Source: Planococcus halotolerans
GTDB lineage: Bacteria; Bacillota; Bacilli; Bacillales_A; Planococcaceae
Assembly: GCF_003289955.1 (NCBI RefSeq)
Contig: NZ_QLZR01000002.1
Span: 372,001-436,000, forward strand
Reading direction: 5' to 3'
DNA: 64,000 nt
This document shows positions 35,521 to 45,234 of the stretch, in pieces. The translations under genes and the position numbers were made by a program. The stretch's first letter is position 1. Each line of letters opens with the position of its first letter. The notes under the pieces were generated by a model, which made no database searches, was not told the origin of the DNA, and saw only the letters and a program-made list of their open reading frames with translations.

Positions 35521-35565
35521 TAAAAGAACGTATTTTGTTGTTAACAATAATTAACTATTAAAGCT

Positions 35566-35655
35566 TTCGTAAAAGTACAATTGCCCAAACAAAAAAAGAA
35601 ACTCATATTTGAGCTTCTTCTCTTCTGACAACCTTATGATATGTAAACCAATTTC
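35566..35655 (+). repeat. Dispersed intergenic repeat, full copy
   Basis: Left module TTCGTAAAAGTACAA (35566-35580), an A-rich hairpin with GAAACTCA/TGAGCTTC, then the right module CTGACAACCTTATGATATGT (35625-35644) continuing into AAACCAATT. The region 35471-35835 holds only this element and the MarR promoter. Confidence 0.7.
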
Positions 35656-35835
35656 CTCATTAAAAAATTGTCTTAGCAAATAAAAAATGCAGTGAATGGT
35701 ATTTAAAGATGCCGTTTGCCAAGCACCTTTTTCCACTTTTTTCATTTTACAGCAAAGGCTGTTTCATCCGATGCCCTGGCCTTGGCCCTTTTTAAGCGAT
35801 TTCTCTCTCTAGTTCAGTCACTTTAAACAAATTCA

Positions 35836-37143
35836 TTATTTTAATCCTAAATGCCCGCGTAAAGTAGATTCTGTATATCGTTTTCTAAAAATCTCTCTTT
35901 TTTGCATTTCAGGCACAATTAGTTCAACAAAATCTTCTAAACTGCCAGGTAATGTAGGAGGCATAAGATTAAATCCGTCAGCCACACCCGCTTCAAGCCA
36001 AGCCTCCATCCTGTCCACTATTTCTTCGGGAGTGCCGATCAGCGTAAAATGACCCCCACCTGCATTAAGATATCCCAACAGTTCTTTTACTGTGGGTTGA
36101 GTATCATTGATGATTTCCAGTATTGTTTCATACCGCCCAACTGGACCTGTAAATTCTTCTACTGGTGGCAATGAAGGTACTATCTGATTGATTTCCCAAT
36201 TAGTACAATCTTGTTGAAGAAAGAAACTCAACTGCTTTAAAGCCGTTTCTATAGGCAACTTCTCATCTAAAGCGGATTTTTTGGCAAGAGCTTCTTCATG
36301 AGTAGTTCCTACATAAGTGACCAAGCCGGGAAATACTTTAATATGTCGATTACAGGATCCGTTTTGCTTAAGCTGTTCATCTAACTTTTTGCGGTACTTT
36401 ATTGCTTGATTTAAATTCCACGACACTGAATAGACTGCATCTGCATATTTTGCGGCCAAAGCTATCCCTTGTTTAGATGCCCCTGCTTGCATGGCGACTG
36501 GTCTTCCTTGCGGACTTTTGGGTGTTGTTGAAGGACCCTTCACTTTAAAATAGCTACCGATATGGTTAAAGGGCCTTATGTTTACAGGATTGATCAGCTG
36601 TCCATCTTCCCGATTATTCAGCACCTCGGTGCTGTCCCAGGAGAGAAATAGCTTATGCATTAATGCAGCAAATTCATCAGCCTTCTCATACCGTTCATCG
36701 CGTGGAGGCAGTTCGCTCATGCTATGATTCAATGCTTCCTCATCCTTCATCGAAGTAACGAGGTTCCATCCAACACGGCCCTTGGTAATGTGGTCCAGGC
36801 TTAATAGTTGTCGTGAAGCTGTGAAGGGATTTGAAAAAGTGCTTGAGATAGTTGAAACTAGTCCTACATAATTTGTCACTTGCGAAATAGCGGTTAAATT
36901 GACCAATGGATCTAGCCAAAAAGCTGGCATTTCAGTTGGGGTATTAGCGAGAAATGATTGATTATCGGCAAAGAATACAGCGTCAAAATAACCCGTTTCA
37001 GCTAGCTGTGCCAAGGATTGGTAGTAAGAAATTTCTCCAATGCATTCAACGCTAGAATCAGGCATTAACCAGGCGGCCTGATGATGTCCGCATCCATACA
37101 ACAAAACCCCTAAGTGGAGCTGCTTCCTTTGAACTGCTTTCAT
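35836..37143 (-). CDS. LLM-class FMN-dependent monooxygenase (NtaA/SnaA/DszA type)
   Basis: A 435-residue luciferase-like TIM barrel. The N-terminus LGVLLYGCGHHQAAWL, AVFFADNQSF, the conserved HITKGRVGWNLVTS and GRPVAMQAGASKQG match the NtaA/SnaA/DszA subgroup, which needs reduced FMN supplied by a reductase. No reductase is adjacent. ATG at 37141-37143 is used because an in-frame GTG four codons upstream lies in the GGAGTG site. Upstream is an SDR gene on the same strand. The substrate is unknown. Confidence 0.9.
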   Translation of the reverse strand: MKAVQRKQLHLGVLLYGCGHHQAAWLMPDSSVECIGEISYYQSLAQLAETGYFDAVFFADNQSFLANTPTEMPAFWLDPLVNLTAISQVTNYVGLVSTISSTFSNPFTASRQLLSLDHITKGRVGWNLVTSMKDEEALNHSMSELPPRDERYEKADEFAALMHKLFLSWDSTEVLNNREDGQLINPVNIRPFNHIGSYFKVKGPSTTPKSPQGRPVAMQAGASKQGIALAAKYADAVYSVSWNLNQAIKYRKKLDEQLKQNGSCNRHIKVFPGLVTYVGTTHEEALAKKSALDEKLPIETALKQLSFFLQQDCTNWEINQIVPSLPPVEEFTGPVGRYETILEIINDTQPTVKELLGYLNAGGGHFTLIGTPEEIVDRMEAWLEAGVADGFNLMPPTLPGSLEDFVELIVPEMQKREIFRKRYTESTLRGHLGLK

Positions 37144-37223
37144 TTGCTGCGTCACTCCCTAATTCATGATTGACTGTTTCAATAGTCTTTTTTAATAAAA
37201 ACTATCTATTGCAAATGAAGTCA

Positions 37224-37976
37224 TTAGTTCATTGTCAAACCGCCATCGACTGTAATATTCTGTCCTGTAATACCGTCAGCATTTTCTGAAGATAAATAAG
37301 CGACCATATTAGCTACATCTTCCGGAGTCGTTACTTTTTTCAATGGCGTTGATTGAGCAATTAAATCGAATACTTCAGGGGTTGTTACAGAACTGGCATC
37401 CGTCGTTTTTAATAAGCCACCTGAAACTACATTTGCTTTGATGCCGTATTGTCCCAGTTCAGAAGCGATATTACGTGTAAAACCAATTAATCCAGCTTTA
37501 GCTGTTGTATATTCATGGTACGGCACTACCGGATTTTGGTATAAATTGGTTCCGATGCTGATAATACTTCCATTTTGTCGTTCCATAAATTGCGGCATAA
37601 CGCTTTGAACTATATTAAATGCTGCTTTCAAAGTACCATCTAGCTGTTTTTGATAATCTTCCCAATTAAGGTCTGTAAAGGATTTCTGTTTGTTTGGATC
37701 GAATTTGAAGTCTACCAATGCGTTGTTAACTACAACATCTATTTGACCAAAATATTCCGTTGCTTTCTTTACCATGGCATCAACTTCTTTACGATTTGTG
37801 ACATCAGCTCGAATTGCAATAGCATTCTCTTTACCTAGCTCAGAAACAAGCTCTTCAGCGGCACTTTCGCTCTTATAATAGTTTATAACCACTTTAAACC
37901 CTTGTTGTGCCAACGTTTTTACAATAGAGGCTCCTAAACCTCTACTGCTCCCTGTTACCAATACTGTTCTCTTCAT
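37224..37976 (-). CDS. Short-chain dehydrogenase/reductase
   Basis: A 250-residue SDR. The cofactor motif is VTGSSRGLGAS, the structural NNALV motif is present (NVxNNA variant VVVNNALV), and the catalytic pair is YHEYTTAKAG. The C-terminal GITGQNITVDGG matches 3-oxoacyl reductase-like enzymes (FabG group). ATG at 37974-37976 follows GGAG; an in-frame GTG lies in that site. It is upstream of and probably co-transcribed with the LLM monooxygenase. Confidence 0.92.
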   Translation of the reverse strand: MKRTVLVTGSSRGLGASIVKTLAQQGFKVVINYYKSESAAEELVSELGKENAIAIRADVTNRKEVDAMVKKATEYFGQIDVVVNNALVDFKFDPNKQKSFTDLNWEDYQKQLDGTLKAAFNIVQSVMPQFMERQNGSIISIGTNLYQNPVVPYHEYTTAKAGLIGFTRNIASELGQYGIKANVVSGGLLKTTDASSVTTPEVFDLIAQSTPLKKVTTPEDVANMVAYLSSENADGITGQNITVDGGLTMN

Positions 37977-38066
37977 AGTGACCACTCCTAATTTTTAGTC
38001 TTCCTAAAACTTAAATAGTAAAGTATTAAATATATACGCAAATTTAAACATTACGATAAAGGCATA

Positions 38067-39086
38067 TTAACCTAAATAACGGTGGTATAAAGTTTTTGCT
38101 TCAGAAATGCTTTTCGTTCCATGAATTAAAACACGGCCATCCTTAAAAATGACAAGGCGATGTTCCGCAGTCGAGAAAGATAGCAGGTATGGATTACGTA
38201 AAACCTTTCCTTGCTGTCTGGACAAAGCCTTATCCAAGCTTTCCAAGTCTCTTTCCATCGGTTGGGAAGGACTAATCTGAACCGTATCCCTTCCGCATAA
38301 AACAGCAGTTTTTGTTTGTTTTGAGAAAGAAAGATAAGGATAAGAACGGTCCGTTCCGCAAGAAGGGCAATCCGCTTTTTTAATCTTGTCGACGTTAATA
38401 GATGAATGGTGGTTTTTCCAGAGATCGAATGAGACTAGCTTATTTCTTAAATGAAGTGAATCCTCGACTAAAATCTTTAACGCCTCTGACATTTGAAAAG
38501 ATATAACCATTTGGACAGCTGGGCTGATGATTCCAACGGTATCACATGTAACACCTCCCATTGGCACATTCTCAAGCAGGCAATTCAGACATGGTGTTTC
38601 ACCTGGAATAATCGTATAACTGATGCCATAACTTCCAACACATGCACTGTAAATCCAAGGAATCCGATGTTTTTGAGAAATGTCATTGATGATCATCCGG
38701 ATATCAAAATTATCGCTTGCATCGAGAATCAAATCGACATTCTCCACAAGCCGTTCCAATTCTTCAACCGAGACATCCATGACATGACAGCTAATTTCTA
38801 CTTCAGAATTAATGGCCTTTAACCGTTTTTTAGCCGCTATTGCTTTTGGGGTTCGCTGTTCCGCTTCCTCTTCGGTATAAAGCTGCTGGCGCTGAAGGTT
38901 GCTCCACTCTACATAATCCCGGTCCGCGATGCTTATTTTACCTATACCTGCCCGAACCAGCATTTCGGCACTGCCAGTTCCCAATGCACCAGCACCGATG
39001 ATTAAAACATGCTTGTTCCTCAATTTCGCTTGTCCTTCTGTCCCTATCGGTGCAAAGAGCTCCTGCCGTGAGTAACGTCCATTCAA
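38067..39086 (-). CDS. thiF: ThiF adenylyltransferase
   Basis: A 339-residue E1-like enzyme that adenylates the ThiS C-terminus. The ATP loop GAGALGTG is near residue 32. A zinc site is formed by TPCLNCLLE and ADCPSCG. A C-terminal extension follows (about 250-339), as in Bacillus ThiF. The ATGA overlap with thiG (39083-39086) shows coupling. It is the last thi gene here; thiD is absent downstream. Confidence 0.93.
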   Translation of the reverse strand: MNGRYSRQELFAPIGTEGQAKLRNKHVLIIGAGALGTGSAEMLVRAGIGKISIADRDYVEWSNLQRQQLYTEEEAEQRTPKAIAAKKRLKAINSEVEISCHVMDVSVEELERLVENVDLILDASDNFDIRMIINDISQKHRIPWIYSACVGSYGISYTIIPGETPCLNCLLENVPMGGVTCDTVGIISPAVQMVISFQMSEALKILVEDSLHLRNKLVSFDLWKNHHSSINVDKIKKADCPSCGTDRSYPYLSFSKQTKTAVLCGRDTVQISPSQPMERDLESLDKALSRQQGKVLRNPYLLSFSTAEHRLVIFKDGRVLIHGTKSISEAKTLYHRYLG

Positions 39087-39856
39087 CTGATGCTCACCCC
39101 TTCACCCGGACTGCTGGCAGTGGCATACCGTTTTTTCGAAATTCGTCCTGCTTCAAAACCCAGCCTTCCTGCTTCAATCGCAAGTCTCATAGCATTTGCC
39201 ATTTTCACGGGATCTTTCGCTCCTGATACTGCTGTATTCAACAAGACGCCAGCCGCTCCCATTTCCATTGCAATAGCAGCGTCAGAAGGAGTTCCAATTC
39301 CGGCATCGACAATAACAGGGACACTCGTCTGTTCAATGATAAAAGAAAGATTTAATGGATTGATGATTCCCTGGCCAGAGCCAATGGGAGATGCGCCGGG
39401 CATTATGGCGTGGCAGCCTAATTCTTCGAGGCGTCTCGCCAGCAGAACATCGTCTGATGTATACGGCAGGACAGTAAACCCTTCTTTTAAGAGCTCTTCT
39501 GATGCTTTTAACGTTTCAACCGGGTCCGGCAGCAACGTTTTTTGGCAACCGATCACTTCCACTTTAACCATGTCACAAAGACCTGATGCTTTAGCCAGTT
39601 TTGCAATACGGACCGCTTCTTTGGCAGTCTTGGCACCGGCTGTATTCGGAAGTAAGGTGTACTTTGAAACATTCAATTTTTCCAGAAAATTCGGCTGGCT
39701 GGCTTCAAATATATTCATTCGTCGGACTGAGAATGTCAGAATCTCTGTGGCGGACACATCTACCGCTTCTTTTTGTATATCAAAATCCGGATATTTACCA
39801 GTACCCAATAACAATCTTGATGAGAATTCGTTATTTCCAATTTGTAACATATTCAT
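39083..39856 (-). CDS. thiG: Thiazole synthase ThiG
   Basis: A 257-residue TIM barrel that builds the thiazole phosphate of thiamine from dehydroglycine, ThiS-thiocarboxylate and deoxyxylulose phosphate. The Schiff-base lysine is in MVKVEVIG and the phosphate loop is [12 protein letters not shown]. It overlaps thiS by four bases upstream and thiF by four downstream. Confidence 0.96.
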   Translation of the reverse strand: MNMLQIGNNEFSSRLLLGTGKYPDFDIQKEAVDVSATEILTFSVRRMNIFEASQPNFLEKLNVSKYTLLPNTAGAKTAKEAVRIAKLAKASGLCDMVKVEVIGCQKTLLPDPVETLKASEELLKEGFTVLPYTSDDVLLARRLEELGCHAIMPGASPIGSGQGIINPLNLSFIIEQTSVPVIVDAGIGTPSDAAIAMEMGAAGVLLNTAVSGAKDPVKMANAMRLAIEAGRLGFEAGRISKKRYATASSPGEGVSIS

Positions 39857-40065
39857 CCGCCTCCTACAAAATGTACTAATTCGATTTTATCCTTATCAAA
39901 AATCAAGGTTTCTGTATGCTTCGCCTGTTCTAATATTTCAGCATTTCTTTCAACAATGACTACTTTATGGTGCAATTTAAAATGCTGCAGCAGTCCAGCT
40001 ACTGTTTTCACTGTGTTGGGTACTTGTATTTGATTTCCATTAACCGTCAATTCCATTTTCTTCAC
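39853..40065 (-). CDS. thiS: Sulfur carrier protein ThiS
   Basis: A 70-residue ubiquitin-like protein starting MELTVNG with the ordinary hydrophobic core. It ends VHFVGGG, giving the C-terminal Gly-Gly that ThiF adenylates; one extra Gly is encoded. The upstream MKK start is after GAGGTGAAG. ATGA overlap with thiG. Confidence 0.95.
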   Translation of the reverse strand: MKKMELTVNGNQIQVPNTVKTVAGLLQHFKLHHKVVIVERNAEILEQAKHTETLIFDKDKIELVHFVGGG

Positions 40066-40069
40066 CTCA

Positions 40070-41197
40070 TTATTGGATTAGTTTTTTGATTGATCGATCG
40101 ACACGAAAAGCGGATATATCAATTGAAGGAGTTTTCCCTTCAACCAAATCTGCCATCACCTCTCCGGTTATCGGCGACAGTAAAATACCATTTCTATAAT
40201 GACCTGTCGCTATAAATAAACCTTTATACTCAGGATGTTCGCCTAAATAAGGCAAGCCATCGGCAGTTTGAGGCCTAATCCCTGTCCAAGCTCCTTCCCA
40301 CTCGGCTTGAACTATAGAAGGCACCAGTTTTTTTGCATTTTCCATCAATAAAGAAATTCCCTCTACAGTGACTTGCTGATTGAATGTATGCGGTATAACG
40401 GTTGCTCCTACAATGATTCTTCCGCCTTTTTTAGGAACAAGATAGCAGCTGTGCGAGAAAATGGTGCTGGTCAACAAAGGGGACTCGGCAAGCACAGAAA
40501 AACATTCACCTTTCACTGGATAGGTTTCAAGCTGTAACCCCGTCTTTCTTAGCAGCTTTTCGCTCCAAGCTCCCCCTGTTACTACAACATTGGCACTCAT
40601 AAAATCGCCTTCATTCGTAGAGACACCGGTAATTTTCCCGTTTGAGAAATAAAAAGAATGAACTTCTACATATTCTTTAATTTCGGATCCAAGTGCTGAT
40701 GCAGATCTTAAAAATCCTAAAGTCAGCTGAGGAGCTGCTACTTGGCCATCTTTTTCAAGGTACATGGCTCCCATCACCTCACAAGACAATGCCGCCTCTC
40801 TTTCTCTTGCTTCTTCACCTGTAAGTAACTCGGCCAATTCCCCGTTCTGTTTGTGGACTTCAATGATCCGACGGTGCTCCTGCTGTTCCCAGTCAGTTAA
40901 GGAAAGTCTTAGCACCCCCTTATTCACAAGTTCAATATCAATTCCACTGTTCATTTTCAGTTCATCTGCTAAGTTGCTAAACATTCCCCTGCTAATTCTG
41001 GCTAATTGAAAAAACGCCCCTTCTCCGTCCAACTCCGCTTGTGCGGCCAACATTCCAGCTGCCGCTCCAGATGCTTTACTTGCAAGCCGGTCTTTTTCCA
41101 ACAGCAAAACCTTCATCCCTCTTTTCGCCAAATTAAAAGCTATCGCCCCGCCATTGACTCCGCCACCGATTACAATGGCATCATAAGTTTTATTCAT
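40070..41197 (-). CDS. thiO: Glycine oxidase ThiO
   Basis: A 375-residue FAD-dependent oxidase that makes dehydroglycine (iminoacetate) for ThiG. The Rossmann motif VIGGGVNGGAIAFNLA binds FAD and the C-terminal GHYRNGILL is the DAO-family FAD/substrate loop. It sits four bases upstream of thiS. AGGGGG precedes the ATG. Confidence 0.95.
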   Translation of the reverse strand: MNKTYDAIVIGGGVNGGAIAFNLAKRGMKVLLLEKDRLASKASGAAAGMLAAQAELDGEGAFFQLARISRGMFSNLADELKMNSGIDIELVNKGVLRLSLTDWEQQEHRRIIEVHKQNGELAELLTGEEAREREAALSCEVMGAMYLEKDGQVAAPQLTLGFLRSASALGSEIKEYVEVHSFYFSNGKITGVSTNEGDFMSANVVVTGGAWSEKLLRKTGLQLETYPVKGECFSVLAESPLLTSTIFSHSCYLVPKKGGRIIVGATVIPHTFNQQVTVEGISLLMENAKKLVPSIVQAEWEGAWTGIRPQTADGLPYLGEHPEYKGLFIATGHYRNGILLSPITGEVMADLVEGKTPSIDISAFRVDRSIKKLIQ

Positions 41198-41230
41198 TAA
41201 AAATCCCCCTTAACCGTTGCAAGCAAAATA

Positions 41231-41836
41231 TTATTCAGATAAATAACTACGGTATTGCTTTACCGCCTCCAAAGGGTCTTCCGCTTCCAATATGCCCGAC
41301 ATTACAGCGACTCCTTGTGCTCCCGCTTCGATAACTTCCCTACTATTTGTCGGTGTTATTCCCCCAATCGCAATAACTGGGATAGAAACTGATTCAGAAA
41401 CGGACCATAACTGTTCTATCCCTTTCGGAATCAGTCCTGGTTTTGATTGAGTTGAATATACATGGCCGAAAATCACATAATCAGCACCTTGTTGCTCGGC
41501 AATTTGTGCTTCCTCGATGGAATGGACAGAACAACCAACTGTCAAATCCATAAATTCTCGTTTTACAATTTCAACAGGCAATGAATGATAGGCTAATTGA
41601 ACTCCTTTTACATTCGAAGCGCAGGCAACATCCACCCTGTCATTAATCATTATTTTTGAAAGGGGAACTTTTTTGTCCGCTAATAGCTCCACCATTTCAT
41701 ATACTTCTTTTGCTCTTTTCGTTTTCTCGCGAAGATGTATGAAATCGATGTAAGGATGAATCACACCGATAATCTCTGCTAATTGTTCCGGCTTTTGTTT
41801 TCCTGTTGATATAATATGCAACTTTTTAGTTTTCAT
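41231..41836 (-). CDS. tenI: Thiazole tautomerase TenI
   Basis: A 201-residue TIM barrel of the ThiE/TenI family. The phosphate loop VIAIGGITPTN and YVIFGHVYST are visible. Placement immediately before thiO-thiS-thiG-thiF matches Bacillus tenI, which isomerises the thiazole product, and the sequence lacks features that would make it a certain ThiE. GAAGGAG precedes the ATG. tenA is not present upstream; the riboswitch comes first. Confidence 0.85.
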   Translation of the reverse strand: MKTKKLHIISTGKQKPEQLAEIIGVIHPYIDFIHLREKTKRAKEVYEMVELLADKKVPLSKIMINDRVDVACASNVKGVQLAYHSLPVEIVKREFMDLTVGCSVHSIEEAQIAEQQGADYVIFGHVYSTQSKPGLIPKGIEQLWSVSESVSIPVIAIGGITPTNSREVIEAGAQGVAVMSGILEAEDPLEAVKQYRSYLSE

Positions 41837-41887
41837 ATATGTTCTCCTTCAATCCTTCTCTAGTGCATAAAAAAATACTTACCAAAT

Positions 41888-42040
41888 AAAAAAACCACTC
41901 CAGCGATGGAGTGGTTTAGGTTATATTTTAGGAATAGATAAAATACATAGCAACCACTTCCCTACGCTAGTTTCAACTAGATCAGGTTCAAAGGGTCCGG
42001 ATTTCTCCATCTCAGTCTTAAAAGACTCCCCTAGTGTTTT
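41888..42040 (-). promoter_or_regulatory. TPP riboswitch and terminator of the thi operon
   Basis: On the minus strand the aptamer carries the THI-box landmarks GACTGAGATGG and CCTTTGAACCTGATCTAGTT, closing with GTAGGGAAGTGG (about 41950-42037). Downstream is a terminator with arms AAACCACTCCA (41892-41902 complement) and TGGAGTGGTTT and a U-run. Thiamine pyrophosphate binding should end transcription before tenI. Confidence 0.95.
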
Positions 42041-42137
42041 TATATTCAGTTTTTTTGGAATATCTAAAGTAAGCGTATCATCTCTCTCGAAATTTATCCA
42101 GTTCTTTCTAAATATTGTTAATTAAATACCACCACTT

Positions 42138-42218
42138 GTAGAAGTACACTTATACGAACAAAAGGAAGGAAAGAAACCAAAGTTCCGATTCATTCCTTCC
42201 GATAACCCCTCAAGTGTT
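42138..42218 (+). repeat. Dispersed intergenic repeat, full copy
   Basis: Left module GTAGAAGTACACTTATACGA (42138-42157), a GGAAGGAAAG/CATTCCTTCC hairpin, then CCGATAACCCCTCAAGTG. It lies between the thi riboswitch and amj. Confidence 0.65.
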
Positions 42219-42363
42219 ATTAAGACAGTCTTCTAAAAAAATTCTTTCCTTGAAATACCAAACATCAACTAAAATTTCAATTTAGCAATCAATATTTCCA
42301 CTTTTCATTTTTAAACTATATGACTATGGTAATATAAGGATAAAAATAAAAGTAGGTTTTCTT

Positions 42364-43179
42364 TTGGAACTTTTTACAGAGAAATTAATTATGATTGCTT
42401 TATTCGTTCTGATCATCCACTCCATCGAAACATTGGCCTATGCCGTTCGCTTATCTGGAGTAAGGGTACGCCTGCTGGCATCTGCTCTTTCCTTGTTCAA
42501 TGTCATGGTAATGGTTTCCCGTTTGGCAAATATGATGCAGCAGCCATTTACCGGAAGTTTAATTGACTCTGCTCCAGAGACGAATACATTTGAATTCGTC
42601 GAAGCACAATACCGGATTATCATCGGTTCTTCTACGATTGGAACGATTTTAGGAATCCTTTTGCTCCCGACTTTCATCTCTATCTTTTCGCGTGCAATCA
42701 TTCACCTATCGACCGAAAGAGGATCTATACCTGGACTGGTCAAAAAAGGATTGAGTCTAGGCTATTTAAGAAGAGGAATCGGACATATTCACCTGCCAAA
42801 GCTGTCTTACTTAAAGGGATTCCGTTTAAAAGATATTCCCGTTCAGTTATTTTTTATCAATATGATCATTACCGCCGTTTATACAATCGGCGTTCTTTCT
42901 GCGCTTTATGCAGCCATCATCGTTCCCGAAAGAGCTGCTACAGCTATCATGGCTTCTGGTCTAATCAATGGATTGGCCACTATCCTCCTCATTGTTTTCG
43001 TCGATCCGAAAATCTCTGTGTTAGCCGATGATGTCCTCAATCGCCGCGGCAGTTACCTGAATCTTAAAAGCATCGCTGTAATGATGATTGCTTCCAGATT
43101 ACTGGGTACTTTACTTGCTCAATTATTCTTTTTACCCGGGGCAAGATACATTGCCTGGTTCACGAAATTTATTGTGTAA
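42364..43179 (+). CDS. amj: Amj-family alternate lipid II flippase
   Basis: A 271-residue membrane protein, as long as Bacillus Amj (YdaH). Six or more helices are predicted, starting IIHSIETLAYAVRLSGVR, the family's hallmark N-terminal helix and arginine pair. Amj moves lipid-linked peptidoglycan precursor across the membrane when MurJ is absent or inhibited. The start is TTG at 42364 after AGTAGG. A terminator follows at 43220. In Bacillus the gene is SigM-dependent; no clear SigM site was identified here. Confidence 0.93.
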   Translation: MELFTEKLIMIALFVLIIHSIETLAYAVRLSGVRVRLLASALSLFNVMVMVSRLANMMQQPFTGSLIDSAPETNTFEFVEAQYRIIIGSSTIGTILGILLLPTFISIFSRAIIHLSTERGSIPGLVKKGLSLGYLRRGIGHIHLPKLSYLKGFRLKDIPVQLFFINMIITAVYTIGVLSALYAAIIVPERAATAIMASGLINGLATILLIVFVDPKISVLADDVLNRRGSYLNLKSIAVMMIASRLLGTLLAQLFFLPGARYIAWFTKFIV

Positions 43180-43219
43180 TTCAATAAATACAGGATATTT
43201 TTCAAAAATTATCTCCATA

Positions 43220-43269
43220 AATAAAGGAAGACTGGATGCTTATAACCTTGCATTCAGTCTTCCTTTATT
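43220..43269 (+). terminator. Terminator after amj
   Basis: Arms AATAAAGGAAGACTG (43220-43234) and CAGTCTTCCTTTATT (43255-43269). It faces the hypothetical gene on the minus strand and could work both ways. Confidence 0.8.
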
Positions 43270-43295
43270 CTTCCGATAACCTCAAGATTTTAAAC
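43270..43295 (+). repeat. Right module of the dispersed repeat, partial
   Basis: CTTCCGATAACCTCAAGATT followed by TTAAAC directly abuts the amj terminator, matching the first half of the right module elsewhere. Confidence 0.45.
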
Positions 43296-43307
43296 TTTAA
43301 AAAAAGC

Positions 43308-43796
43308 TTATTTAAATATTATTAAGCTATCCGCGTCGTAATTATAAACTATAAAAATGTTCGCCCATTTTGTATTCACTTGTAATTTTCTGTTTTTCAT
43401 ATCATATAGATCTATCCCTATATATGGATCTATTGCAATAAAGACAAAATCGTTGGTCTCCGCAACCATCATTAAAAAAGCTAGCAATGCTTGATTTTCA
43501 ACCGCCTCCTCTTTCTTCACGTAAATCTCAATATACGACACTCTGCTATTGATTTTTCTAATCCTGTAATGAGAACTAGCAATAACTGAATTTAGACTTT
43601 CCAGGAAAAAATTATGTGTTTCTATTCCAATTACTAGATTATCGCATTTTATCTGTTTTAATAATGCTCTAACGTCAACTCTATCATCAAAATTACAGTA
43701 GTATGCCGTATCGAAATTAATAAGAGAAAAACATAAATCCTTATCAATTTCTTCTACATGTTCAACAGTTACTTTTTGATACACTGGGTTTTTCAA
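43308..43796 (-). CDS. Hypothetical protein
   Basis: A 162-residue soluble protein of mixed alpha/beta character with hydrophobic strands (DNLVIGIETHNFF, FVFIAIDPYIGIDLYD). I do not recognise the family. It is isolated, convergent with amj. Confidence 0.65.
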   Translation of the reverse strand: MKNPVYQKVTVEHVEEIDKDLCFSLINFDTAYYCNFDDRVDVRALLKQIKCDNLVIGIETHNFFLESLNSVIASSHYRIRKINSRVSYIEIYVKKEEAVENQALLAFLMMVAETNDFVFIAIDPYIGIDLYDMKNRKLQVNTKWANIFIVYNYDADSLIIFK

Positions 43797-43895
43797 CTCC
43801 TAGTATTGAATTCCATAGCTTTTTCCTTATTATAGTTTCACAAATGGAAATGCCATTTCTATCATTTATTGTAACTCACTTCCCTAATTGCCATA

Positions 43896-44117
43896 CTAAA
43901 TTGATAAAACGAAAAGCAAGTAAACAGCAATGCCCAATGAAATTGTGCTGATAAGACCGCACACTAGCCCAACTTTTATTCTCCTTCTCTTTTCTTCGGC
44001 TGTTTCACTAAATTCAGTACCATAACGGTTTTCATCTACTAATGGCTTTCCTTTTAAATTTGCAGCGATTAGAATACCTGTCATACCAACTATAAGAGAA
44101 ATAAGGACGACCATCAT
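43896..44117 (-). CDS. Small two-helix membrane protein
   Basis: A 73-residue protein with hydrophobic segments at about 2-18 and 50-72 and a charged loop ending TAEEKRRRIK. AAAGGAGG lies seven bases upstream of the first ATG. It may belong to the DUF5316-type group together with 4770-5051. Function unknown. Confidence 0.7.
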   Translation of the reverse strand: MMVVLISLIVGMTGILIAANLKGKPLVDENRYGTEFSETAEEKRRRIKVGLVCGLISTISLGIAVYLLFVLSI

Positions 44118-44279
44118 ATTTCTTCCTCCTTTGCCAAGACAGTCACAAAAAATTAAGAAGGTAGTGTCCCTTTAAAGATAGAGTTTCCGCTATGTAGCTA
44201 ATTGGCTAGTATGTGTTCGGTAGCACATCAGGCTAATGCCGGTCAATGTTTGTTTGGAAGTGACAGATTTATATATTCC

Positions 44280-44609
44280 CTACTCGTCCATCACTTCGAT
44301 TTCGAATTTCATATGATCAAGATCCCATACATCAGCCTCTGTATTTGAATAAATATCAACTTTTACTTTTTGTCCCACGTCATATGCCTCACTGTCGCTT
44401 ACCGGAATCGTATACAAACTATTATCTGGCTGACGATTTTCTTCTTCAATAACTAAAAATTCATCCTCCATAAAAAACTTTTCCTCTATTTCAATCTCTT
44501 CGATTGTGCCAACTACCGTATTCTGAAACGTATATGGCGCAAAGGTGCAACCTCCAATCAGCAACAGAAGAACGGAAAAAACAGAAATGGATTTCAAAGA
44601 ATTCTCCAT
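44280..44609 (-). CDS. Small lipoprotein
   Basis: A 109-residue protein with a lipoprotein signal: hydrophobic core SVFSVLLLLIGG and lipobox LIGGC, so Cys-21 would be lipidated. The mature part is acidic and strand-rich, with IYSNTEADVWDLDHM near the end (OB-fold-like, similar to YobA/DUF3221-type proteins, unconfirmed). Function unknown. Confidence 0.7.
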   Translation of the reverse strand: MENSLKSISVFSVLLLLIGGCTFAPYTFQNTVVGTIEEIEIEEKFFMEDEFLVIEEENRQPDNSLYTIPVSDSEAYDVGQKVKVDIYSNTEADVWDLDHMKFEIEVMDE

Positions 44610-44737
44610 TCCGCCACCCCTTTTCTTTCTATTTATTGTTAACCCTTGTCTAGCTCTTGTTCATTCGGTATTAACCAGCGAACTTTCACTCAAATTCAGT
44701 TGCATGAGACATGTTGGATTTACGACAACGCCTTCTA

Positions 44738-44953
44738 TTAACCAAAAACGAGCTGGTATATAACGTATCCAAAAAACAGCACTAAAATGAAAAGACCTGT
44801 CCCTTTCCAGCCCATGTCTCCAGCTACTTCACTTAAATTCCCCATCCCCATTCCTCTATCAATTTCATCGCGCAAAAAACCGGCAGGGTTCTTTTTCAAT
44901 TCTTTTTGTCTTAAACGCTCTCTTGTTTCAGTAGACTCTTTTTTGGGTCCCAT
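44738..44953 (-). CDS. DUF6366-like small membrane protein
   Basis: A 71-residue protein with a charged N-terminus (RERLRQKELKKNPAGFLRD), the conserved LSEVAGDMGWKGTGLFILV, and one C-terminal helix. This pattern is that of the Bacilli DUF6366 family. GGGAGA-type site upstream of the ATG. Function unknown. Confidence 0.75.
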   Translation of the reverse strand: MGPKKESTETRERLRQKELKKNPAGFLRDEIDRGMGMGNLSEVAGDMGWKGTGLFILVLFFGYVIYQLVFG

Positions 44954-45234
44954 ATAACATTCATCTCCCTTACTCAGTAATAGTTCAGTTAAGCTAGTAA
45001 GACATGTTTTTTAATATCCTCCAAACCTAGAAATACACGGTCTTTTCTCTACCAACAAATCGTTTCTTATAGACTGTCCGCTATAGCATGAAGTTCTACT
45101 GAAGCGTTAGAAGAAAGAAGTTGATAAAAACCGATTTCCCCAACCTGATAGTTGAACAGCTGCAGACTAATGCTTTTAAGTTAACAGTTTCAAATATCAT
45201 TTTTTATCTAGAAACTAAAGACAAATAGCGCTAT

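Noticed and set aside
35551-35745. Minus-strand ORF of 64 codons
   Set aside because: Most of its C-terminal half is a translation of the dispersed repeat at 35566-35655, and no good ribosome binding site precedes it.
39090-39959. Long plus-strand ORF opposite thiG and thiS
   Set aside because: It is a shadow of conserved thi genes; its sequence has no family features.
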